Shown: in pieces, positions 53,821 to 64,000 of the stretch
How the letters are laid out: each line of letters opens with the position of its first letter
How positions within the stretch are numbered: the stretch's first letter is position 1
Assembly: GCF_027409185.1 (NCBI RefSeq)
Contig: NC_084462.1
Coordinates: 83,624,179-83,688,178 of the forward strand
Direction: 5' to 3'
Source: Cynocephalus volans
Taxonomy: Eukaryota; Chordata; Mammalia; Dermoptera; Cynocephalidae
Length of the DNA: 64,000 nt
The notes under the pieces: generated by a model
Databases searched by the model: none
The model's input: the letters and a program-made list of their open reading frames with translations, nothing else
What the model was told of the DNA's origin: nothing
Made by a program: the position numbers and the translations under genes

Positions 53821-54041
53821 CAGTGGTTCTCAGGTAGGAGTGATTTTGCCTCAGAGAGGCCATTTGTCAATGTCTGGAGACACACAAGGTTGTCACATCT
53901 GGGGTGGAGGTCGGTGCCACCGGCATCTAGTGAATAGAGGCCAGGGGTGCTGCTGCACATCCTACAATGCACAGGACAGCCTTCCACAGCAGAGGGTTAT
54001 TTGGTCCAAAATGTCAATAGTATCGAGGTTGAGAAACCCTG
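53821..54041 (+). repeat. MER20 (hAT DNA transposon)
   Basis: CAGTGGTTCTCAGGTAGGAGTGATTTTGCC...TGTCTGGAGACAC...GGTGCTGCTGCACATCCTACAATGCACAGGAC...GAGGTTGAGAAACCCTG follows MER20 end to end. The flanking octamers CTTTAAAA and CTTTTCAA are a decayed target duplication. Confidence 0.9.
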
Positions 54042-54298
54042 CTTTTCAACACTTGCATATAGCTGAAAGGACAATTATCTTCTGAATAAATAGGATCATG
54101 GGAGGTTTAAGTGCTATTTTTCTTTGTGTGTTTATTCAGATTTTGTTTTAAATCAGGAAGCATTGACTTTGTAATTAAAAACGAACAAAAACTATTAAAA
54201 AATGTGCTAAATTTTGGACTCAGCCAGCCTAGGAATGTTTTTTTTCTGAGAAGATTTTTTACTGAACTCAGGTCCAGCTGCCCGCTCCCTTGAGAAGA

Positions 54299-54336
54299 AA
54301 ACAACAGAACAACAACAACAACAACAACAACAAAAA
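54299..54336. repeat. (CAA)n microsatellite
   Basis: AACAACAGAACAACAACAACAACAAC run. Minor simple repeat. Confidence 0.95.
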
Positions 54337-56408
54337 CCTCAGAAGTCAAATGGTTTGTGTTAGAAAAGCAGATGTTGTCAGCTGAAAGAGATGGTAGGCT
54401 GTCCCATCTCAATGGCTTAGATTTACTGAGGGGTTTTTAAAGGAGGGGCTGAGGAAATGGAACGTGGGAGGTGAAAGCAGGAGCGAGGGGCACGTGAGCA
54501 GCGAGGGCTTCATGCCAAGTCTCAGGTGTGAGGTCTCACCAAGACTCCATCTGGTTTCTGCTCCCATCCTTATCTCAGGGTCTGGGTAGTATGTGCAAGT
54601 CTGCAGCTTTAGACTGGCTGGAAAACAACTTTGCATTCATGTAAATAATGTCTTCTTGTCCTATAACCAAGGTCCAGGATATCAAATGACCATGGGAAAA
54701 TAAGGAACTCAGAGAAATGCACACCATGAAAAAAACTGTGTCTTTTAAAACTCTTTGAGAGCCCATGTGGTTTTAGGTCCAAACATGGCTTCAGTCCTGC
54801 TCACTCTAACAGGTTCAGGCATTTGTTTTCTTTTCCTACTGCTCTTCTTGCCTGTGCACACACTGATAGCCTGTATCTGTGACCCCTCTATTCAGATGGG
54901 CCTTGTTTACTCCCATAACATGTGTTGATGCACTTGCCTCCTTATGAGCTATATCCACCCAGGGAATTCATCTTTTCTGTATTTTGCATACATGTTCTTA
55001 GAAGTTCATGGATTCTAGTCTAAGGAAGCCAGAGGGACCCTTCAATCCTTCAGCACGGGTCCCTAAAGGCAGGCAGGGTACTCAGCATATGCCTCAACTG
55101 CTGAGGAGTCCACCCTGGCAGGTCCAGTCCAGACTCATCTCCAGAAAAGTTGGGGTGTAGTTAATTGTCTCAATATTTAGGTTGGAATATTGTGGATTAT
55201 AAGGGTCTAAATAGGCTTGCTAATTTATCTATCTCTCGAGTCCACCATGGAAATGAAGGGTAGCCATAAAATACCTTTAATGAGCCCCCAAATTTTATTT
55301 GGGGAACCTAGGGCCAATGAAATTATACTGGTTTGTTGAAGACTATTGTCTCTGCAGAAACTTTTTAAGGTGACCATCCAGGATTTCTATTGCTTTGAAT
55401 GTGTACATGTTATTTGTTAGGGAATTAATCATCCCCATTCTCTTTGATTAGAAGTCACAGTACCTTGGAAGGACAAGGTATTATCAAGAGGGCAAGACAG
55501 ATCTATGTTTTCTTTCTTATTGGACTCCTTATTTTTCTAATTAGAGCCTGTGTATCCTGTGCTGGAGAGCTTCTTGAAATTAACTTAATTTACTGTCATT
55601 CCTGTAATATACCTATTTATGGGGCTCCATGAATGTGTGTGTACTGCGTTTGATTACATCTAATGTTCTCCTCCAAATGAAGAGTACAACTAATTCATTA
55701 GTGGATGGTTTGTTTCCAGGGGCAAGTGCCAGTTTATGATGATTCCATCAACACTTGTATCACATTAATTTATTTCCCGTTTAATCCGTGTTTAAATTGA
55801 ACTAGGATCAGGCAGAACAAAACACACGGTTTTGCATAATTGTAATGGAGCAAATGGAAATAGTCACAGGACTTCAGCATTAGAAACCTCACTGCAGAAG
55901 CACAGATGGAATAGGAGATGTTGATTAAAAACTATGTCTAGGAATAAATCCTCTATAAGCACTGTATTAAAATCCAAATGCCTGCAGGACAAGTAACTTT
56001 GCATTAATTACTTTAAAATGTCTTATCGTGTGTACAGCTCTGAGTAGGAATCCTACAGATGGAGCAAACTGTGGAGGCACTCCCTTTCATGCTCCATTTA
56101 ACTTAAATTATTAGATTGTTCAGAAAGTCACTTATAAATAAGTTTCATATTTAGTAGCTGTCCCTTTGTGTTCCTCTGGCCTTCTCCAAGCCAGCACCGA
56201 AGTACAGGTTTGCCTTATGGGAAGACGGTTACCTTGGAAAACAAATTTTCAAATTGGAGCTTGTCTAGAAACCCTCTAGATTAAGAATTGCACTTGCTGG
56301 GTTTGCTACCTGAAAACTAGCAAGGGAGAGCCTGAACAAATAGTGTTCTTCAGGCAAGCAGCTTCCTGACGTGTAGTCATTTGTTAACTGCCTAAGTCTC
56401 GGTCTTAG
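54337..56408. other. Intergenic, no gene seen
   Basis: No exon, RNA gene or clear repeat recognised. ORFs are short and mutually overlapping. Confidence 0.4.
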
Positions 56409-56424
56409 AAAAATTTTCCTTCTT

Positions 56425-56798
56425 GCCCTGGGCTCACCTCCAGGGTGGTGGGGGACCAAGGGTGTCAGCCATGCCCTCTGCCAACATCCACAACCAGCCC
56501 AGCAACGACTACAAAGCTGCTGCAGGAAGCACCCTGGGCTCCTGAGCTGGGGTGGTGGGGGGCAAGGGCTTCAGACACACCCCCTTGACATCTGCACCCA
56601 GCCCAGCAATGACCAAGCCACCGCTGGAAGCCCCCTGGTCTCCCCTGCAAGAAGGAGGGGGTTGCCACAGGTCTCAATCCTGCTCCTCCTCCTTCCTTCT
56701 CCCACCCTATTTCCTTCCCCTTCCCTTCTCCCCCGCCCCCTCAATGGCTCTGCAATAACATCATAGAATGTAAAAAAATAATATTAATAAATAAACTT
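56425..56798 (+). repeat. GC-rich tandem repeat with poly(A)-like tail (candidate retroposon)
   Basis: About two and a half units of roughly 100-110 bp, each beginning near CCCTGGGCTC/CCCTGGTCTC and containing CCCAGCAAYGAC. A pyrimidine-rich segment follows, then GTAAAAAAATAATATTAATAAATAAAC. Flanking AAAAATTTTCCTTCTT (56409-56424) and AAAAATATTTTTTTCCTTCT (56799-56818) could be a decayed target-site duplication. The family is not recognised. Confidence 0.5.
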
Positions 56799-56919
56799 AA
56801 AAATATTTTTTTCCTTCTCCTCCTCCCTCTTCTTAACAGATGATGGGAAATGCTGTTGAAGTTGCCCCTTCCACACTGCACTCCATTCCCCTCCCCCCAC
56901 CCCCAGAGAACCACTGGGC

Positions 56920-57250
56920 TGAAAGGGATGTTTATCCTTCCAGGCATGTTTTTATAATTTCACTTTCATTAGTGTATATTTCACGAACAATATATATTAC
57001 ATTATTTTGCATATATTTAAACTTTTAAAAAGTGGTCTTGTACTGAAGGTATCCTATTGTATCATACTTTTTTTTGCTAAACGTTGTTAGTTATATCCAT
57101 GTTGTGCATATGTATAGATTTGGTTTACTAATTTAAATGATGTACAGTATTCCATCATGGAATTGTACTATAATTTCTTAATTATTATCTTGGTGAGGAA
57201 AATTTAAACAAATGCTTAATTTCTCACTAGTACAAACACTTTGAACTTGT
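56920..57250 (-). repeat. Old L1M-type fragment, antisense
   Basis: ATTTAAATGATGTACAGTATTCCATC and GGAATTGTACTATAATTTC...GCTTAATTTCTCACTAGTAC resemble the antisense 3' region of old L1s. Confidence 0.5.
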
Positions 57251-57444
57251 GATTGTCTGATGATGAAGCCCGAGCTTTCCCTGCTGTATAGAATTGCCTC
57301 TCTGTGATATACTTCTAATTCAATTTGATTTGGTGGAACACGTTAGCTAAGCATTAAAATTTGGTAATGCCATTTCATCTCCAGGCAAAAATCACTTTAC
57401 TACTTTCGTCAGACTTGAAGAGTAGATTTAGGTCTAAGGCTAAG

Positions 57445-57735
57445 CTGTTGATTACAGTAGCTACTAGCCATGTGTGGTGACTGAGAAGTTGAAATGGGGT
57501 TAGTCCAAATTATGAAGCATTGTAAGTGTAAAGGACATACCGGGTTTTGATGGAAAAAGAATGTAAAATATCTCATTAATACATTTTTGATATTGAAATG
57601 ATAACTTTTGTATATATTGGGTTAAATAAAATATAGCATTAAAATTAGTTTCATCTGTTTGTTTTTACTTTGTCAATGTGGCTTCTAGAAAATTTAAAGT
57701 TACTTTGTGTCTATTGGTCAGCACTGGTAAATGAT
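57445..57735 (+). repeat. Ancient hAT-like DNA transposon fragment, copy B
   Basis: GTAGCTACTAGCCATGTGTGG...AAAATATCTCATTAATACATTT...GTATATATTGGGTTAAATAAAATA...CTATTGGTCAGCACTGG aligns by eye with 40126-40450. Confidence 0.6.
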
Positions 57736-57989
57736 TGATTAGGCTGAAGTGATGGAGCCTGTACTTCTAAGTGCCAGGCGGGGGCAGCAGAGAGTTGCCA
57801 GAATCAGGATTCCATGTAGGAAGTCCTTAAAGGGTGTCCTACCAAGCTGAGAGGCTCAGAAGGGCAGGATGTCAGCAAAGGTGGTAAATGGGGATATAGT
57901 AGGCAAGGACCAAGGATCAGATCCTGGATTCTGGTTGAGAGGGAACAGAGCCGGGGCAATCTAGAGGAGAGAAGGCTGCTTAAACAATG

Positions 57990-58195
57990 AAAGCTCTAAT
58001 ATAGCACAGCTTTGAAGTCACACAAGTCTGTGTTTGAATCCTGACTGTCAACTTGGGGAGGTTATTTGACCTCTATAAATCTCAGTTCTCCCATCTGGAA
58101 ACTGGAGATGGTGGTCCTTATTTATTTATTTAGTCTTGTTGGTGCAAGTAAAGAGCTTATCGTATACATTGAATATTTGCTGGTATTGTTTTTAT
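57990..58195 (+). repeat. MIR SINE, sense
   Basis: GCTTTGAAGTCACACAAGTCTGTGTTTGAATCC...GACCTCTATAAATCTCAGTTCTCCCATCTGG follows the MIR core. Confidence 0.75.
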
Positions 58196-58199
58196 CTTA

Positions 58200-59430
58200 A
58201 TGAGTCATTGAGAAAGCATAAGAAGGAACATCTTTCCTCTTGAAGCAGTAGACCTGGCTGCACGTCTTACCCCCCAAGGTTATAACGTGACCCATAAGGC
58301 TCAGCACTTTCTACCCTCTTTTCATCTTTAGGCAGAACTTAGACGGTTCTCTCAGCTGAGAAGTCATACGCTGGCGTTCTTACTGTCTTACCCCTCACCG
58401 AGCAAAAGCCTTAAGTTGATTCCTCTTTCTGGCTCTAAGGTGGGTCCTGCGTGCATTTGTTCACGGGAATGGCCCTGTCCTGTGTTAAGCAAGCATTGGC
58501 TATGCAGAGATGAGTGAAATGTGTTTAAAATGCTTACAGTTTGGGTAAAAGAGCTAGATCGTCATTACCTGGCTATGATAGAGTGTAATGGGAGCCAAAA
58601 TTGAGTCTAGAGAAAGTTGTTAATTCCATGGGGAGGGTGGAGAAACTTCCAGTGATGGAAAGGAGAGGACACTGTCGAGTTACTTATCACCCAGTCTCCT
58701 AAGGTCCAATGACCTCATCTCTCTCAATGGTCCCCATCACCCACCAGCAAAGTGACACCCTGGAGCACATCACCAATAGAAACTGCTCCATTTTTTTAGA
58801 CCTGAGCTCTGATATTCCTCTCAGTACCACCCAATCCTCCTAACTTCATTCAGAAAACTTTTACTGAGCACTTGATATGTGCGAAGATTGGTATTTCTTC
58901 ATAGGCATGGACCTTGACACTCTTGCTACAGTTTTTCTTAATGCGCCGATTGTCTCTAGCGTGGACTCTAGGAGATTGGATAGCTTTTCTTCCTGTTTTC
59001 CCTCTGCGTAGAAGATAGTAGACACAGTTCTGTCCAGAATTATTCCTTAGATCATTTTCCCTTTCCATGCAGTTCTAGATATTGCTCTTTGGAATGGTGT
59101 TCCTTGTGAAATATTTGCAATTTAAATATGTAATTCTTTGTACAACTCTTAGTGGAAAAAAATATGTAATTCAAAACTAATGATCTGGTATATGCTTATA
59201 GTAGGAGTATTTGATTCTGAGGGTTTAGGTTGGATTGCAGTTAGATTATTGACAGAACATTTGGCATTCTGAAAAAAAGCCTTCCAATATGGCTTTGGTT
59301 TGTAAACTATTAGGTTGATACTATTCTTTAATGAAGTGGTCTCTAAAGAGTGATGTAACCATTTAGGGGCTTTGTAAGATAATTAGTGGGGTTCAGAAAG
59401 AAAACATTAAAGCTTTTGTTTTTGATTAGC
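58200..59430. other. Intergenic, no gene seen
   Basis: No supported feature. ORF 58850-59068 (minus) has no domain. Confidence 0.4.
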
Positions 59431-59439
59431 TTTTTTTCT

Positions 59440-59476
59440 TTTTTTTTGGCAGCTGGCTGGTATGGGGATCTGATAT
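59440..59476 (-). mobile_element. Severely truncated tRNA-Ile SINE, antisense
   Basis: T-run then GGCAGCTGGCTGGTATGGGG and ATCTGATA, only the 3' ~35 bases of the SINE. The repeats TTAGCTTTT on both sides (about 59427 and 59480) suggest it inserted already truncated. Confidence 0.65.
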
Positions 59477-59564
59477 AGTTAGCTTTTAATCATCCTTTTA
59501 TAATGTATATATTTTTGTGTATGCTTTATAATTATGTAATATGTTAGTATAGCAATATAAGTAT

Positions 59565-59612
59565 ATAATAAATAAATAAACAAATAAACAAAATAAATAA
59601 ATATATATTGAG
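59565..59612. repeat. (AAAT/AAAC)n simple repeat
   Basis: AATAAATAAATAAACAAATAAAC-type run in an AT-rich region. Confidence 0.9.
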
Positions 59613-60399
59613 GGTGAGCAAAAAGAAGTCTGTAGACAACTGCCTGAATGTACTAGTCGAAATTTTTGATATTTCTAGTGACAGAAACCCAGCTCAAACT
59701 AGCTAATGGAAAGAAGGCACTTCTTGGCGCTGGAAACTGAAAAGACCAGGTACACAGCCAGCCTTGGGGATTGGGGTCCGGGTGCCCAGAGATATTGGCA
59801 GGGTGCGCTCACTCTGTCTCTCAGCTCTTCGTGTTGAAAGATGGCAAATGGGGCCTTGAACTCACACTCTCCCAGCTTAACATCCACTGGTAAGAGCCTC
59901 TCTTCCTCAGTAGCAGCAAAGTCACATGGAAGATTGGCCTGGGTGGGTGCCAAGTCCATATCCGAATATTCTGGTTACTTGGATTAATTATGTGCTTGGG
60001 GAAGGGAGAGCATGGATTAAACACATGGGAACCACATGGCAAAGTTTCTGCCAGGTAAGAGGAATGGGACACAGGAAGGGCAGACTGAACACGTAGCAGC
60101 CTCGGTGAGAGTGGACTGATTGCCACAGGAGCAGTCAGGGCAAAGTGTCTCATCCAAAGCTGTTAGGATCCAGATTCCAGTGAGTAACTTACTAAAATTA
60201 TAAGTGGGCATAGAAAGTGAAGTAAGCTGCCAGGTTCATTCCTAGGCTGAGGAAAGTGGTATGTTAAATGTGTATTAAGGTGATACCAACAAGTCTCGGT
60301 GAACATTATTTCTGATACTCCAAAGTTCAGAAAAGCTGGGACGTAGTTCCGCCCTCTTTAGAAGCTCCGGTCGACTTCCTCTGAATGGAGCTCATGGTG

Positions 60400-60597
60400 T
60401 TCAAGTTGTTGGCTTTGGGGTCAGAGTGACCTTGGTTTGCATCTTGACAGTGCCACACATGAGCTGTGTATATGATGCCCAATTTGCCAGAAGCCTCTGA
60501 ATCTCCCTTCATTTGTACCTCCCTGGTAGGGCTGTTGGGAAGGTTAAATGAGAATACCTAACACAGTGCCTAGTGCTTAATGAATAGGAACTTTTAT
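60400..60597 (+). repeat. MIR SINE, sense
   Basis: GGCTTTGGGGTCAGAGTGACC...TGCCACACATGAGCTGTG...AGGTTAAATGAGAATACC...AACACAGTGCCTAGTGC follows MIR. Confidence 0.8.
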
Positions 60598-60599
60598 GT

Positions 60600-62380
60600 T
60601 GATGCTGCTTATGATATTTTCCTTTTCAACCAGTTTGGTCAAATCCCTACAGTCTGGGATCCAGGCAGGGTTGATTTATCTTTGGAAACCCCACTGAATC
60701 CCCAAAGAGCTTGGTATGTAGTAGGTGTTCAATAAATAATTGTTGAATAATGAATGAGGGAATAAAAGTAGCTTATTTTGTTTCAAATCATTCCCAAGGG
60801 GTTCTATTATGAAATGCTACTCAGACTTGCAGCTCTACCAAAGGACAAATTATTCTTTGAACAAAAAAATTGTTTCTTGGTGTTTTCCCTCATTTCAGCT
60901 TTCTGAAATGTGCACCAACATTCCTGCAGGGAAACTTGTCAGTGTGCTAGGATTACAGTACTGGCTTTGTGCTGAACTGCAGAATTTTTCATGTCTTATT
61001 CTGTTACCTTATAAAATATTTTGATCTGTTTCCCCAGACTGACCGCAAAAGACCTGTTCTCATTGACTTCTCCAAAGACCCTTCCCCACTAGAGAAGGAC
61101 TGAGAAAGCTGACCTGGCCTGTGATTGTCTGGGATGCTTAAAAGAACAATTTGGAGATAAACACTATGGGTTTTGTCAGGCTGATTTTGTACAACTCCTG
61201 TGACTCTCAATGTGGAGGAAGTTGCCATGGAAAACAAGTATTTAAAAAGACAAGCTGTTCTTTTGGGAAATAGTGATCAAGAGAAACATGGTATATATTT
61301 TTCTGCATGCTGTTGAGGGACTCATTTTTGATATCCTATATTTGCCCAGGAATCTGGTATGCTGGAGCTTTTGCCCACGGGGAGACAACCTTCCCAAAAT
61401 GCGATCAGAACTTCTAGCCTTGGAAAAGTGTTATGGGGTCACCAGGATTCTCATCTCAACCCCCAAACTGCATGCTTACTGAAGAAAGAGCAATGATACT
61501 AGAAGGGCTGGCCGGCTGCCAAGGGAACACTCCTGTCACCCTGATTTTGAGAGTAAAACAGACAAATGAAGTTGGCGACTTCACGGCTAATTACTGACTA
61601 CAACCAAAGTCACTTTGAACATTTCTTTTAAAGATCAGAAAGCTTCCACTGGGAAGATTAGACATTTGTTAGGTCTGAACTGCAGGAGGGGAATTGTGTT
61701 TGAATACTGAAACTTATCTTTGCTCCACTGCTGGAGAGGAGAAAAATAAATAATAGGACTTATATGTGTTGGGCAGAAAATAAGGGCCCGAGGCTCCAGA
61801 CCCAGGAGAAATGGTGGGTGGAGGAGGACTTGACATAGGCTCCTGCTGAAAGGGCAGTGGAAAGGCTGCACGTTTCTCGGGCGGACCTTCCTGTGGCAAT
61901 GTGTGTGGATGTGAAAGACACTGCATGGAGGTGGGCGAGCCTGCTGAGGCTACTGGTAACAATGTGATGTGTCCTCAAGGCAGTGGCAAAAGCTGGAACA
62001 GAAAATATTTTCGCCAATAAGAGAAGCTAAGGAGGTAAGGCAGATTCTGGGCAAGGTCTCTAATGGAAATAAAAAGCTTCCCTCTTTCTTCTGCCCTGTA
62101 TCCTCCCATGTCTACTTTTAGCTCTACCAACAGAAGGCAGTGGGCTGAATTACTCAGCTGTTGATGTGAATGGAAAAATGTTGTGAAAGAAAATAATAGT
62201 GAAATGAATTTGTTTATAAGGATGATTTGGGATATTTTCCATCAATGAAGCATCAAAAAGCTATTTCAGATTATTCACCGTGGAAGGGAGCAAGTATGAT
62301 TTAGGTTATGGAAATTTTTGAGAATAAATAACTGTCTCCCTAAATACGATGAGATTTCACTCAGAGGTGATTGTCACCTG
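60600..62380. other. Intergenic, no gene seen
   Basis: Apart from a possible MIR-like end near 60700-60750 (GTAGTAGGTGTTCAATAAATA), nothing recognised. Overlapping ORFs at 61635-62017 (minus) have no domain. Confidence 0.4.
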
Positions 62381-62389
62381 GTGTTTGTA

Positions 62390-62605
62390 CAGAGATCTAA
62401 ACTTTTCAGAGCAATTTATATACTTCTTTCATTTGAGGTGCATAACAACCCCGCATGGTTTGTAGGGCCCAGATTATTATTCTCCTATGACAGATAATGA
62501 AACTGTGATTGGCAAAGGCCCAACAGACTTGCTCAAAGTCACATATCCAGTTAAAAACAGAACTGGGGCTGAAACCCAGGTCTCTACACTCTAAGCTGTT
62601 TTCAT
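62390..62605 (-). repeat. MIR SINE, antisense
   Basis: CATAACAACCCCGCATGG...ATGACAGATAATGAAACTG...TTGCTCAAAGTCACATATCCAG...CTGGGGCTGAAACCCAGG reads as reverse MIR. Confidence 0.75.
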
Positions 62606-63502
62606 GTCATCACACAACGCTGTCTCTGTTTTAGCATGACCAGCAGATGCCATTTCCTGCTTTGACCTGGACCAGTTTTTAGATAACCCAAACCTTCAGG
62701 GAGAGTTGCTGGAGCATCTTCAGCGGGCAATTCCAGCAAATCATCGTGTTCAGAGGAGCAGCTCGGGGCTAACAGCAGGAGGAGGTTTGTGCTGCTTTCC
62801 ACAAGGGAGGACAGGACGGTTTGAACAAACTTGCAAGAGGACCGTTTCCTCTTCAAAATCTTTGTTTTGTATGGATAGAGACCACTTGGTACCAGCCTAG
62901 TGCAGAGATAATTAGAATGGCTTGAATCAACTGAGCGCTTGGTGGGTAGTTTTATTTTCTCCCAAATTATGCTTGGAGAGTTTTAAATGACCAAGGTTTC
63001 TTGAAATATCAGTAAGTAGAAAATGAACAAATCAAATTCCAATTACTTTTATGGATCTAAATTGCAATAATGTTTTTTAGTGAAATAAAAATACATTTAC
63101 CCAGAACATAAGTATATAAGAGAATGGGCAAAGGCAGTTCAGAACTAACATTTTGTCTTCCCTTTGTAGATATTTAACTTTTTGGCATCAAAAGATATTC
63201 ACTAGGTGCTATTTCCTGTGGATAATCTCCCTGAGAAAAGCAAAGACTATTTTTTTTTTTTTGAGGACTCTTGTTTTGTTTTACTTTTATAAGGCTGCAG
63301 TAGAATTAATGATTCCTTTCTCCAGTCATGCGCCATTTGCCATAGGGGAAACCAATGTCATAGGCCACTCATACCCATGAAGGGACATTTGTTTGTAGTA
63401 ACCACTGTTATGGGCATTGGGGAGCTGTTTACATGGAACAATATTCATGACTCTCTCCTTTCCTCAAGACCAGGAATTTATTATTATTATTATTATTTAT
63501 TT

Positions 63503-63592
63503 ATTTTTTAAAGATGACTGGTAAGGGGATCTTAACCCTTGGCTTGGTGTTGTCAGCACCACGCCCTCCCAAGTGAGCCACAGGCCGGCCCT
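63503..63592 (-). mobile_element. tRNA-related SINE, antisense, divergent subfamily
   Basis: The reverse complement starts GGGCCGGCCTGTGGCTCACT, has GGTTAAGATCCCC as box-B region and ends CAGTCATCTTT plus A/AAT tail. Its (TTA)n flank hides any target duplication. Confidence 0.8.
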
Positions 63593-64000
63593 TTGATTAT
63601 TATTAATAATTATATTATTGTTCCACCAGCAACATAGACCTGGGATAGGGCCCTCGCTACCTCAGCCATTTGTTCTGAACCAGGGTTCAGATGTTCCCCT
63701 CACGTGGTTTGTGGCTTAATGGAGAAGCTTTAGGAACTCCCTTTTCTTGGCTGTGTTCTCAGAGTGATGTGGATTTTGCTTGTGAGCAGGCCTGGTGGGG
63801 ACATGGGTCACGAGGACCTACAGGCCACCTCTGGTCAGGCTGAACGGTATAGAGTGTTTGCTGAGACTGGCATGAAGCATCTTAACTAGGAGTTGAGTGC
63901 TGAATGATGGTCCACGAGTGAAACAGGGTCTTGGAGCTGGAGAAGTGGTCCAGGCGGTGAAGCTATACCATAAACAGGAACAAAGTCAGAAGCTGGTAGA

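Overview
This is a mammalian nuclear genome window with two spliced genes on the + strand. RAB27A (five coding exons, 3439–23355) is followed about 5.5 kb downstream by RSL24D1 (six coding exons, 31039–45428). Every coding junction was checked by hand: the exons join in frame with GT...AG introns into a 221-residue Rab GTPase and a 163-residue ribosome-biogenesis factor, both the usual family lengths. The rest is intron, 3' UTR and a repeat-rich intergenic tail (about 46.3–64 kb).

Organism: there are no Alu, B1/B2, ruminant, carnivore or horse ERE1 SINEs. The young SINEs are short tRNA-Ile-like units (TAGCTCAG box A, GGTTCGGATCC-type box B, A-rich tail), plus one GC-rich two-part SINE. From memory this fits the CYN-type SINEs of colugos (Dermoptera). 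That is an inference; another placental with tRNA-Ile SINEs is possible.

Layout: 1–3416 intron or 5' region of RAB27A, with a degenerate ~10-bp tandem array, an old MIR, a perfect 79-bp tandem duplication and a SINE just before the first coding exon. 3592–23156 RAB27A introns, holding a large antisense L1, SINEs, MIRs and a full-length composite L1-derived element. 23356–25470 RAB27A 3' UTR. 25471–30480 intergenic, with an L2 split by a second copy of that element and an old L1 or HAL1 relic. 30480–31230 CpG-rich RSL24D1 promoter with ETS, CRE and NRF1-like motifs. 31120–45354 RSL24D1 introns, with a tRNA-Cys 5'-half retropseudogene, a third copy of the composite element, two 82-bp mariner-type MITEs and a nested L1/SINE stack. 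45429–46280 RSL24D1 3' UTR. The remainder is non-coding: MaLR-like LTR, MER20, MIRs, SINEs and a GC-rich poly(A)-tailed repeat.

The two genes are neighbours but work separately: RAB27A in tethering of secretory granules and melanosomes, RSL24D1 in nucleolar pre-60S assembly. No new multigene system is visible. The most notable finding is a propagating non-autonomous L1 derivative: 5'UTR, ~78-bp VNTR, a shred of ORF2 endonuclease, 3'UTR and poly(A). It has three copies here, each with target-site duplications. The tailless tRNA-Cys half-molecule insertion is the next most notable.
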